DNA from: Pseudarcicella hirudinis | Lineage (GTDB): Bacteria; Bacteroidota; Bacteroidia; Cytophagales; Spirosomataceae | DNA: 64,000 nucleotides | Assembly (NCBI RefSeq): GCF_900115665.1 | Contig: NZ_FOXH01000021.1 | Coordinates: 1 to 64,000, forward strand | Reading direction: 5' to 3' | In this document: piece by piece, positions 53,501-61,521 of the stretch | Position numbering within the stretch: the first letter of the stretch is position 1 | Layout of the letters: each line of letters begins with the position of its first letter | The notes under the pieces: model-generated | What the model was told of the DNA's origin: nothing | The model's database searches: none | The model's input: only the letters and a program-made list of their open reading frames with translations | Translations under genes and position numbers: made by a program

Positions 53501-54966
53501 CCCGTTACCTGTTGCTTATATTTGGTTTTACGTCCGGCATGATCGTATTCATAGCTATTAATAACCGTCAAGTCTGACTGACCAGACTTTCTATAAGTCG
53601 TAGTTTCCTTAGTAATTTCTCCGGAGAATAAATACTCATTGTTAGTAGTATTCATCTGACCAAAGCGATTTTTACTATTAGTTTGGATAAGTTGTCCTAG
53701 GTTATTATAATAAAGAGCAGCCTCAAGCCAGGGCTTCGTACCACCATCCAGAAGCCTAGTCTTAGACCCCGTAAGCATTCCTATAAGTTTCTTCTGACCG
53801 TAATCGTTCAGATATTGCCCCCCTATTGAACAATCATAACCAGCAGGAACACCCCAATTGTAATCATCATAATAATTAATTAGCATTAAATCGCTGCTGT
53901 TCAGCAGAGGTAAGGTCCGATTCGTAAAACCTTCCAGACTACCTCCTCTGGTCTCATAAATTTCTCCTGATTCATTATCCAATCGATCCTGCCAGGTTTG
54001 TCTGGTTTCATTATTACCGAGTACAGCTTTTAAGACATCTCTGCCTAATACATCCTTTTTAATGACTAACCATTGTGTATTGGCAGCATGCCGGGGGTTT
54101 CTGCTCATTACCAAATGCCCCAGCCTGTTATAAACCATTTCCGTCCAACCACCTCCTGGGGTCAGAGAGGCTACTACTCTCCCCTGATTATCATACCGGG
54201 AGGCAAAAACCAATTCTGTCTGAGCATCAATATTGAATCCATTCCCCGGATTCATTTTAGGCGGAATTATACAAACAAGTCTGTCTAAAGGATCATAAAC
54301 AAAATGCGTTACCAGTCCCATCGTTTCTTTACGAATTGACAGGCCTTCTTTGTTGATATACTCAATTACTTGTTTTCCGTCTTCATTTGTAGTGGTTTTC
54401 TTGGTAATGATACCACCACCATAGGTTGACTTGGAAATCACATTGGCATTTGTTTCTTCATCGGTATAATAAAAGTCTAACGAACCTATTACTTCTATAT
54501 TTTCAGATACCTTCTTCCCATTACTCTGCCAGACATTCCCGGATCCATATAATGCTGATTGTCGACCGGCAGCATCAAATTCGATCTTTGTAAAGGGAGC
54601 CTGATCTCCATATGCAAATTTCACATCTGCTTCAGGATTCGATTGAAAAGAACCGTTGGCTGCATTTGCAGGATATGGCAAAAAAGTCCTTTCCTGACGT
54701 CCTAAAACATCAAATATTATTCCCGAAATCACGTCATTATGATTCGGACTATTTTTATAATTTACGGTTTGTAGCACTCGCCCGGATCCATCAGAATATT
54801 GTATACTGGTTGATACGGCCGTTTCTTCCTGATAAGGATTAGAGGTTGAGACCCTTGGTATTCTGGTAATAACCCTGTTAAATCCGTTGTTGGTACTTAT
54901 ACTTTGGGCTATTACATTTTTCCCAAAAACCAACAAACTGAATATCAATAGAAAAATATGTTTCAT
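50548..54966 (-). CDS. Sec-exported Rhs/YD-repeat protein with C-terminal Tae4-like amidase toxin
   Basis: 1472 residues. Signal peptide 1-20 (IFLLIFSLLVFGKNVIAQ), then a DUF6443-type N-terminal region (about 20-170: VSTSIQYSDGSGRVLQTV), YD repeats (about 170-835: YEYDHAGRKTKYKQQ, YDNLNRLVTKK, YDGQNRLSNAS), and a carbohydrate-binding-like beta domain (about 860-1050). The Rhs core follows (about 1063-1145: GLYSDSFGWRDYDPSLGIWHTQDP ... MGTDPDGR), then a Gly/Ala-rich pretoxin stretch (about 1150-1310). The Tae4-like tip is at about 1324-1472. Its catalytic Cys1353 lies in EGNACATRFSYAMNKSGY and His1442 in ASGHVTLL, with the family-typical ending HFWKL. Tae4 enzymes cut D-Glu-mDAP bonds of peptidoglycan. 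Immunity gene follows 9 bp later. Confidence 0.9.
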   Translation of the reverse strand: MKHIFLLIFSLLVFGKNVIAQSISTNNGFNRVITRIPRVSTSNPYQEETAVSTSIQYSDGSGRVLQTVNYKNSPNHNDVISGIIFDVLGRQERTFLPYPANAANGSFQSNPEADVKFAYGDQAPFTKIEFDAAGRQSALYGSGNVWQSNGKKVSENIEVIGSLDFYYTDEETNANVISKSTYGGGIITKKTTTNEDGKQVIEYINKEGLSIRKETMGLVTHFVYDPLDRLVCIIPPKMNPGNGFNIDAQTELVFASRYDNQGRVVASLTPGGGWTEMVYNRLGHLVMSRNPRHAANTQWLVIKKDVLGRDVLKAVLGNNETRQTWQDRLDNESGEIYETRGGSLEGFTNRTLPLLNSSDLMLINYYDDYNWGVPAGYDCSIGGQYLNDYGQKKLIGMLTGSKTRLLDGGTKPWLEAALYYNNLGQLIQTNSKNRFGQMNTTNNEYLFSGEITKETTTYRKSGQSDLTVINSYEYDHAGRKTKYKQQVTGNQEITLAEYVYDNLNRLVTKKIQPGIYNGGSSTNYPANLTRTSSFQNQTDIATTEVLLQANFDGFANYDAYIGTNQNGGGQTNALQTVDYTYDIRGNVRTINGGASSLDASQNDLFGMQYTRHEDGVYYAGNLRKQEWISKSRNNNRSFTYNYDGQNRLSNASYSGVFPENYTLENVSYDLNGNITALKRYGMNSGTPTAPGGFGVIDNLNYQYNNGGNKLQYVSDAEANNKPVEVQDFKDRNTGANDYDYNADGSISADRNREITSITYNYLGLAERLVLTGGREIQNVYDASGVRLYKIVKNNGVEKRFDYVGDVIYVNQSPYSIATDEGRLLKDQSGQFGVYEYQYHDLQGNLRIAYRQQGQTISSFSSFEPKEQADQTSLKVENAEPYLSTQTAYSGQYSAKVWGGDGPSKTVALQAGETINIKVFARYELEKQKKKRKLWLPVLWFGKEKINDKGKELNQAGNGGEEQWMVKGGLAVPVNLGTKTVEKGERPAGYLRLQILDSAGRVTETRNVPVTAEAKDDWQELNLNFKAASNVNVKILLGNGNDVPVHFDNLTITQEPAIIVQENHYDPWGIELVGIETVNASNSADNFLFQGKEREYNFGLYSDSFGWRDYDPSLGIWHTQDPAGQFSSPYVGMGNMPNMGTDPDGRIFGIDDVLVSSIIIGALISAATYTASVALSNGGFNNWNWGSFLLSTTAGALGGATSFGIGEAFNGLTGLGNGLLQTGAHALTGGVQSGILGGNVWDGAIGGAFGSSAGFGMKTLGLNGSLGGGLFIGGLTGGVGASLSGGDFWQGAAYGAFAAGLNHGLHTLQDRPSFAKLMKNWPQNGNGGEMSAHDVFEMIGGDVLEATGGEGNACATRFSYAMNKSGYKIPKLTPSKDDPDYYRTLKGKNGDNYIVNAEFADVYVRRIWNAPDKTPNHLGELVDDTGLYIMRPVNTKDFGASGHVTLLNNGIPFGGISHSYSRYAAFIHFWKLK

Positions 54967-55021
54967 CTTTGGTAGAATGTCTTTTTATATCTTAATGATA
55001 GAATCTATTTGAATGAATTAC

Positions 55022-58000
55022 TTATTGCCCCTTTAACTTATATTCCACTTGTTTTAAAACATTATTATTTTGATCGGTTACCCTTATGGGTCTGCCAATA
55101 CCATCATAAGTAACAGAATTACTAAATCCATTGGCCTTCGTCTCTTTTGATACACCGAAAACAGAATTAGCATATTCGGTGGTTGAGGTTTGACTTTCCG
55201 GAGTATCTTTTCCTATTGTTGATTGATAAGGGAACAACTCGTTCATCTGAAAAGAGATTTCACTTTTCACTCCAAAATTGGTTTTAGATGTTTTAGGAAG
55301 TCCATACTGATTATAGCTTGTAATAGAATTTGATAGAATGTAATTTCCATCCGTAGTCATTGATGCTCCCAAATTAGAGCCATTCCCAGACCAGGCAGCC
55401 TCCGTAAATGAGTTAAGGGGAAAGTACCTTAAAGAATATGAATCTTTTAAAAAACCCGTACCTGTATAATAGGTATTGTAATTGGCATTGATTATTTTAT
55501 TATTTTTTCTTAAAAAGCTTTCGATAGGTGCCACAATAATATTTTTCTGCTTCAAATCATATACTGCTCTGGCATCAGCATTTGTCGGAACGTTCTGAAC
55601 ATCCCTTGTAACAGGTATATCACAAATGGCCACCCAATCTCTGGCATCTGAATCATAAATATATCTGCAATCATACTCAGTAGTCTGATGTGTTCCGAAA
55701 TCATAATCCGCAGCATATTTATTCCATTGCTCAACTTGCCTGTCCCTCGAATCTTTGGAAATTATTTTTACTACCTGATAATGCTTACCTGGATAAGTTG
55801 TTCTGTACGATTGTGGTATTATTGCATCATTCTTATAATAATATTCTGTGGTATTTTGAACAGCATTTAATCCTGAATAATCATAACCTATTTCTGTTTT
55901 TTTCCTAACACCAAAATGAGCGATATTCATAGAATACGTTGAAGCATCTTTTTTTCTCTGTCCATTATATCTTGGAATATAATAGCCTGAAATTACACTT
56001 TCGAAATTCGTAAAATATTCTATCTGAGTAGTTGAAATTCTTGAACCATTTTTTGCAAATGCTTCCACTTTATCCATACTACCGGATGTATAATCATTTG
56101 ATGGCTTAAAAGTCCAGGGTTTATAACTATATCCTTCCGAACCATTACACACTACTACTGCTGTTTCATTTTGGTTAAAAGTATATTTCGTGGATCCCAA
56201 TTTATAAGTATCATTTACTGCGGATGAGGCATCGCCCCTTATAGAATAAACCACTTCTTCCACATTTTTATAACTCACAATAGGTCTGCCTAATGAAAAT
56301 AAGGCTTGCTGATAAAGACCTGAATTATAGCCATATTCAGATGGAACTCCTGAAGGATAACTAAAACGATAAACTGGTTCCATAATTAAAAAACCGGAAG
56401 AAACAGAGGCGTTTGCAAACTGCCTATAATTATATGTTTTAACAATATTCACATTGGAAATCAGGTCTTTAGTAATGATTTTTGATATCCTGTTCCCTCC
56501 AATCGGGTAATTATAATTCCATGCATCATGAACCTCATATTCAAAATTGGTCTCAGTCCCCACAGAGTTCGTAATCTTCTGAAGGCTAAATGTCTTAGAC
56601 AATAAAGCATCAGTAGTTTTGTCAGATGCTTTATTATATTCAGGCGTCAAATTTGTCTGACAAATCGCTTGAGTACCCACCAAACTTCTTAGATCATTCC
56701 CACCTTTATAAAAACCCCAATGATCTTCAGTATTTGCATACGCTGGTGGATAGGATCGCCCGTCGGTTGGAGCATAATATTCGAAGCTGGTAGTTGAACC
56801 ATCCGGAAAAACAATTCCGTTAAGTTTTAATCTATATCTGAAATACCCTTCTGTAGTATTATCAAGATTTATATTTGCCCATGGATTATCCGCTGTAAAA
56901 TAATCATAATTAAATGTATAGAAAAGCTTATTTTGCCAGTTACCAGCCTCCATACTTGACACAATTATGTCTTTAAGAATCTTTCCTTTGCTATTCTGAT
57001 AGTTATCCCAATTTCTTAAATCCTTTCTTTCTGTATAAGAATTGGCATCATCTCCAGGGCACATAGCTATGACAGTCTCACCCGTTTCATAGTCAAGATA
57101 ATTGCACGAGTAATAATTTTGTTTAAAAAATTCAATTTTTGTATTATTCCCCTCTATTGAATAGAGCACAGGAGTAGCAAGAAAATTGGTAGTAAAAGGA
57201 GATAAATTATTAATAAGACTTCTATCACTATTTTCTTCGTAGCTACTCATATATCCAAATGCATAATAATTATACTTATAATTAAATGTAACTTTTTGGC
57301 CATTAGACGTTGCAATTTTTATTAAATACCAGGCATTAACCAAAGTTTTATTTTTATCATCCTGGCTTAAATTATCCCTATTCAATGTGCCATTATTAAC
57401 AGGTTGGGTTATAGAATATTCATAAACATTACTTTTGTTCGTCAATCCATCCTCTGAGCCGAAAAAGTAACAACTCCCATCTGCAGTAATAATCTTAAAT
57501 CCCGCAAAGCGATTCATTCTGCTGTCTGCTCTACTAGATACAACATATGGTAAAATCTTAACATCGGTTTTCGGAATAACCTGTATATTTTTATTATTGT
57601 CAAACATAAATTTAAATGACTGCCCATTAATATTGGCTACAAATAAATCAGGTTCATGATCGTCAGTATCATTATTTTGGTCATATCCCCCTTGATAAAA
57701 TCCTTTTCGAAAATCAGTACCTTCCATAGACCCTTCGTCTGGTAACCCTCTTACTATACGAGAAACCATCCCTCCAGCATTGAGCGTCCAACCAAGTCCA
57801 CACCAGGAAGCACTCTCCCTCAAACGAATGCCTGTTGTATTATAGCTTAATGATATAGGAATCGTTATTGCTCCTTCCGTAAAGGTATAAATAGGTATAT
57901 TAACAGATACAGCACCTGTATATTGATTAACCGGAAAATCTTGAGATCGGCTATTTTTGCTGGCTTCAGGAGAACCTTGTCCAAGAACATTTGTACAAAG

Positions 58001-58051
58001 AGCTATGCAAAAAACTAATTTGAGCACAAAAAAATTAAGGTAACATTTCAT
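55022..58051 (-). CDS. Exported YD-repeat shell protein, partner of the Rhs toxin
   Basis: 1009 residues with a signal peptide (hydrophobic 9-20, cut near VLGQG). The N-terminal part has the SpvB/YD-type opening common in Bacteroidota Rhs clusters: FPVNQYTGAVSVNIPIYTF, SLSYNTTGIRLRESASWCGLGWTL. The body is beta-rich with many Tyr and Asn (YNYYAFGYMSSYEE). The chain ends exactly at YD-repeat sequence (SVTYDGIGRPIRVTDQNNNVLKQ), without Rhs core or toxin. The toxin-bearing partner starts 55 bp later. The pair recalls the TcB/TcC halves of ABC toxins, which assemble one hollow shell; this is inference. Confidence 0.85.
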   Translation of the reverse strand: MKCYLNFFVLKLVFCIALCTNVLGQGSPEASKNSRSQDFPVNQYTGAVSVNIPIYTFTEGAITIPISLSYNTTGIRLRESASWCGLGWTLNAGGMVSRIVRGLPDEGSMEGTDFRKGFYQGGYDQNNDTDDHEPDLFVANINGQSFKFMFDNNKNIQVIPKTDVKILPYVVSSRADSRMNRFAGFKIITADGSCYFFGSEDGLTNKSNVYEYSITQPVNNGTLNRDNLSQDDKNKTLVNAWYLIKIATSNGQKVTFNYKYNYYAFGYMSSYEENSDRSLINNLSPFTTNFLATPVLYSIEGNNTKIEFFKQNYYSCNYLDYETGETVIAMCPGDDANSYTERKDLRNWDNYQNSKGKILKDIIVSSMEAGNWQNKLFYTFNYDYFTADNPWANINLDNTTEGYFRYRLKLNGIVFPDGSTTSFEYYAPTDGRSYPPAYANTEDHWGFYKGGNDLRSLVGTQAICQTNLTPEYNKASDKTTDALLSKTFSLQKITNSVGTETNFEYEVHDAWNYNYPIGGNRISKIITKDLISNVNIVKTYNYRQFANASVSSGFLIMEPVYRFSYPSGVPSEYGYNSGLYQQALFSLGRPIVSYKNVEEVVYSIRGDASSAVNDTYKLGSTKYTFNQNETAVVVCNGSEGYSYKPWTFKPSNDYTSGSMDKVEAFAKNGSRISTTQIEYFTNFESVISGYYIPRYNGQRKKDASTYSMNIAHFGVRKKTEIGYDYSGLNAVQNTTEYYYKNDAIIPQSYRTTYPGKHYQVVKIISKDSRDRQVEQWNKYAADYDFGTHQTTEYDCRYIYDSDARDWVAICDIPVTRDVQNVPTNADARAVYDLKQKNIIVAPIESFLRKNNKIINANYNTYYTGTGFLKDSYSLRYFPLNSFTEAAWSGNGSNLGASMTTDGNYILSNSITSYNQYGLPKTSKTNFGVKSEISFQMNELFPYQSTIGKDTPESQTSTTEYANSVFGVSKETKANGFSNSVTYDGIGRPIRVTDQNNNVLKQVEYKLKGQ

Positions 58052-58155
58052 TCCTTTTATAAGTTTATTTCTTGTTAGAAACCCGATAAATAATAGATAA
58101 GACTTACAGTAGTAATTAAGAATAAGACGGGGATAGTTATAAATAAGAACTCACC

Positions 58156-58935
58156 CTAAATTTGGTTCTGTTTATTTTTCTTCAATTTTTCTATCCTTTT
58201 GTTCTGGTCAATCAGATATAATGTTAACTCTTCAATTTTTTGCAACAACTTGGCATTCATCTCTCCTACAGAAATCCCCTCTTCTTTCACTTTTTCTGCT
58301 GAAGGAATTCCAGGCAAATGTTTGTTCTTTAAAATAAATCTTTCTACGTTAATTATTTTAGGAAGGGAATAAGTTTCATTAAAGACAAAATCTGCCCAAC
58401 CGGTGCGAACTCTTATCTCGTTAGCAATGACTTTACCATTCACCACTAGGTTAAAAGCCCCTAACCCAGCAAATGTTTGGCCTGTATTTGAAGTATTTAT
58501 CCCAACATATTGCCCAAGATTAGATACATTCGTTCCCCCCCCACTGCCTCCTGAAGGTGCGGTAAAAGAAAATGATATAGAACTGGTTCCATTACATGTA
58601 GACGTACCTGCAGGATTATTTTTTGTAACACATGCTGTAAAAACATAAGTTCCTGTGGCAATTCCTGAGGGAAGTGTGAATGAAATTGTAGAAGAAGTCG
58701 GGGCTGCCTCTCCTGACGCAACGACTGTACCTCCCGATGTTTTCATTTCCCAATGAATACCGTAAGCGTCACACGAATTAAAGACAAAACTTCCCGCATT
58801 TTGTCCAGATGTTTGAGAAATACTTAACAGAGAAAAGCCACAACCACAGGCTCCTGCACTTGGATTACAGCTTTGAGCAGAAACTTGGATTAAATTGAAG
58901 TAACAGAGACAAAATAACAGTAGAATTCTTTTCAT
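58156..58935 (-). CDS. Exported protein with tail-fibre-like C-terminal coiled coil (paralogue of 47695-48777)
   Basis: 259 residues. The signal peptide ends near LIQVSAQ, and a Cys-rich start follows (SCNPSAGACGCG). An N-terminal beta domain of about 110 residues is followed by a Gly-rich linker (SGGSGGGTN). The C-terminal half is shared with 47695-48777: NTGQTFAGLGAFNLVVNGKV, RVRTGWADFVFNETYSL, and the coiled coil ISVGEMNAKLLQKIEELTLY, the last identical between the two. It precedes the YD/Rhs pair by 104 bp and may share its transcript. It may be an adhesive or chaperone-like surface protein for the shell, which is inference. Confidence 0.85.
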   Translation of the reverse strand: MKRILLLFCLCYFNLIQVSAQSCNPSAGACGCGFSLLSISQTSGQNAGSFVFNSCDAYGIHWEMKTSGGTVVASGEAAPTSSTISFTLPSGIATGTYVFTACVTKNNPAGTSTCNGTSSISFSFTAPSGGSGGGTNVSNLGQYVGINTSNTGQTFAGLGAFNLVVNGKVIANEIRVRTGWADFVFNETYSLPKIINVERFILKNKHLPGIPSAEKVKEEGISVGEMNAKLLQKIEELTLYLIDQNKRIEKLKKNKQNQI

Positions 58936-59102
58936 ATTTCATGAATAAATTAAGGTGGTAACTAAAATTTCAAAGTGATAAAACTAGCTCATTACTATTT
59001 TTTTTAAAATCAAATTATCGGACATTAATCCTTGATCACTAAGTAAGCAAATAAATTAATTATAACTAGGGCAAATCTAAGCAACATCAAAATAGAAAAA
59101 AA

Positions 59103-59141
59103 TCCTCCATTAGCACATTTTTTTGTAGTACCAAAGGAGGA
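59103..59141 (-). terminator. Terminator after the LuxR-type gene
   Basis: Stem TCCTCC (59103-59108) / GGAGGA (59136-59141), followed on the minus strand by a run of seven T. It lies 31 bp past the stop at 59172. Confidence 0.75.
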
Positions 59142-59171
59142 CAAACTTTCTGAAAACACAGGACAATATGA

Positions 59172-59864
59172 TTAGAAATCATCTAAAAGTTGCTGCTTTG
59201 ATGCTATAAAATATGCTAATCTTTGCTTGTTTTTCAAATCCATTTTTTGAGCAATTCGATTTTTATATTCTTTTACTGTTGAAATGCCTATGCAAAGTTG
59301 ATCAGCAATTTCTGTTTGAGATTTTCCCTTTGAAATCAACTTCATAATCTCTCTTTCCCGTTTGGATAGAGTGACAAGCTGCTTTTTAAACTTTTTATCC
59401 TCACTGAGTTCTGTCTCATAATTATTAATATACACACTGATCGAAGTAGAAAGATATTTATTACCTTCCCATATTTCTTTCAACCCATTTTTAAGATCTT
59501 TAAGATCGCAGCCTTTGTGTATAAATCCGTAAATATTAGTATTCTCTTCCGCCAAAAACCAAGAAAGGTAATCTTGTTTAAACCTGCTGGCATAAAAAAA
59601 TACTTTTGAACGCATCTTCTCCAATTGTACAGTTTTTGCTATTTCGATTCCGGATATTTTAGGTAATTCCGAGTCCAAAAAAACAATGTCTGGTTTTTTT
59701 TCTCTGATTGCTAAAAGAGCAAAATAACCATCTGTTTGGATGGAGGTAATATCAAAGTCTGATTTCGAAATATTTTCAACAATAAGCTGAGCTTTAAGTA
59801 GATCGGAAAATGCTATTAACAATGTACATTTTTTCATGGGGATACTTTGTAGATTTTTCTTCAT
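59172..59864 (-). CDS. LuxR/NarL-type response regulator with atypical receiver
   Basis: 230 residues from the ATG at 59864; the ATG at 59837 would give 221. The receiver domain (about 10-130) has the phospho-acceptor-like Asp64 in DIVFLDSELPKISG. The acidic pocket at the N-terminus reads IAFSD instead of the usual acidic pair, so phosphorylation may be altered. The GerE-type HTH is strong (about 155-220: LSKREREIMKLISKGKSQTEIADQLCIGISTVKEYKNRI). No kinase is adjacent. It is the upstream-most gene of the minus-strand Rhs island and its likely, though unproved, regulator. Confidence 0.9.
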   Translation of the reverse strand: MKKNLQSIPMKKCTLLIAFSDLLKAQLIVENISKSDFDITSIQTDGYFALLAIREKKPDIVFLDSELPKISGIEIAKTVQLEKMRSKVFFYASRFKQDYLSWFLAEENTNIYGFIHKGCDLKDLKNGLKEIWEGNKYLSTSISVYINNYETELSEDKKFKKQLVTLSKREREIMKLISKGKSQTEIADQLCIGISTVKEYKNRIAQKMDLKNKQRLAYFIASKQQLLDDF

Positions 59865-60399
59865 CGGGTCTGTTTATTTTTTAAATGCAAAGCATAATTA
59901 TTTGTAGTAAAACCAAAACATCTTAATAAGCTGAATTTGCAGAATACTTTAACTTAAAATAGCTATTTCACCAATCACTATGCAGAATATACGTACTTTT
60001 GTTCATGTTTTTCTGGTTATTATAGTTCTATCAAAAGCAAAACAAATCATCCCCAGCAAACACACATGAAATTTGGTAAAATACTATAATAACATTCCAA
60101 GCACTTATTCTCATTCAGCAGCTAATCAAGAAATATATCAATAATCAAGCCAGATATTAACTTTTCAACACATCTTCATTCCTATTATTAATCCGTTTGA
60201 AAACATCCAAATTCTTCAAAATACGGATCATTATCTTTAAAACTTGAAACTCTTAAATCACATAATCTTCGTATTAATATTTAGCCGGAAACAAAGCTGG
60301 CATGGTTTTGGATAACAGACTTTACAGTATCTAAAAATTGCTTGTATTTAATTTTATGCATTCATATAATATTTAATCCGACTAAGTACGATCATTTTT
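59865..60399. other. 535-bp divergent intergenic region
   Basis: Very AT-rich (AAATATATCAATAATC-like stretches). I see no gene and no exact TAnnTTTG box on either strand. It must carry the promoters of the LuxR-type and acyltransferase genes. Confidence 0.5.
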
Positions 60400-61431
60400 A
60401 TGATGAATTTTACAACCCTGCCACACCCTTTAAAAAATGTTGATTCTTTAAATTATTTTCCAGGTTTGAATGCTGCCAAAGGCGGATTAATATTTCTGGT
60501 GATATTAACCCACTCTATTCCGCATGGAATGTTTTTATATTTCAACTATTTTTTCCACATGCCTGTCTTCCTGGCTATCAGTGGTTTCTTATTAAAAGCA
60601 TCCATTCTTAAAGAAGGAATAGCAGCTCTTTTTAAGCGTTTGTTACATCGTCTTATTATTCCCTGGATACTCGGACTGATTGGTTATCTTCCATTCAGCC
60701 TGAGCGGAAGAGATATTTCAGAAATCAATCTGTCGGATTTCATCTTTCCGTTTTTCCATTTATGGTATATACCTGCTTATATCCTTGGCGTATTGTTGTG
60801 TTATGCAGTTATAAAATACAGGATCTCCGCATTATTTATCTTAGTGCTGACGGCTTCCATTACCTGCGGTTGGTTTATGGTTTTTAAGGATAATGAATTA
60901 CCTGCTACTGAACAACCACTTCATCACTTAGGAGATAAACGGCTCTATGCTTATCTGTTTTTCTTTTTTATCGGTTTTAGCCTGAGAAACGGCCTTCTGA
61001 AAATTAAACCTTCGGTACCCCTTCTGCTATTTCTGATTGTGTTTTCTCTGACAGCAACGGTAATTTTATTTTATCAGGATACGCCTCAGATCATTATGCT
61101 GATTCCCTATATGGTTTTTAATTCATGTCTGGCTTTATTTGTACTGATTTATGTCGGGCCTAATGAGTGGTTTCAGCACAAATTAGTCCTTCTTATCAAT
61201 AAGCATTCATTAGGGCTGTATTTATATCATCCAATGATAATCTTCCTGATCTATCATTTTTTAGGAGACGAAAACAGAGAGCATACAAATAACTGGCAAG
61301 GTCTGGCAATTGGACTCACTACTTTATCAATCGCTTTAACATTAATCCTGGTATTGCAAAAATGGAGTTTTGCCAATCGCTGTTTCCTGGGCATTGTAAA
61401 TGATCAGAGAAATGAAATGAAGGCACTTTAG
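60400..61431 (+). CDS. Acyltransferase 3 family membrane protein
   Basis: 343 residues, about ten hydrophobic segments. The family-typical start is FPGLNAAKGGLIFLVILTHSI, with the conserved catalytic-type His in ILTHS. It is followed by FFHMPVFLAISGFLLK (the Hx2PVF pattern) and FPFFHLWYIPAYILG. Members transfer acyl groups to sugars or other acceptors at the inner membrane, often in O-antigen or exopolysaccharide modification. The acceptor is unknown. It is monocistronic, ending in a terminator shared with the convergent gene. Confidence 0.92.
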   Translation: MMNFTTLPHPLKNVDSLNYFPGLNAAKGGLIFLVILTHSIPHGMFLYFNYFFHMPVFLAISGFLLKASILKEGIAALFKRLLHRLIIPWILGLIGYLPFSLSGRDISEINLSDFIFPFFHLWYIPAYILGVLLCYAVIKYRISALFILVLTASITCGWFMVFKDNELPATEQPLHHLGDKRLYAYLFFFFIGFSLRNGLLKIKPSVPLLLFLIVFSLTATVILFYQDTPQIIMLIPYMVFNSCLALFVLIYVGPNEWFQHKLVLLINKHSLGLYLYHPMIIFLIYHFLGDENREHTNNWQGLAIGLTTLSIALTLILVLQKWSFANRCFLGIVNDQRNEMKAL

Positions 61432-61472
61432 AAAAGTATATTCATCTGTACTCTGCTGAAAACTAACAAAAC

Positions 61473-61511
61473 AACCCATAATTTCTGATTGGCAGTCAGC
61501 AATTATGGGTT
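61473..61511. terminator. Bidirectional terminator between the acyltransferase and DUF6265-SnoaL genes
   Basis: 11-bp perfect stem AACCCATAATT (61473-61483) / AATTATGGGTT (61501-61511), with inner CTGA/TCAG, between convergent stops. Confidence 0.88.
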
Positions 61512-61521
61512 CCTTTATATT

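Noticed and set aside
50548-58051. A type VI secretion cluster
   Set aside because: No Hcp, VgrG, PAAR, TssB/C or ClpV-like gene is present, and both shell proteins have Sec signals.
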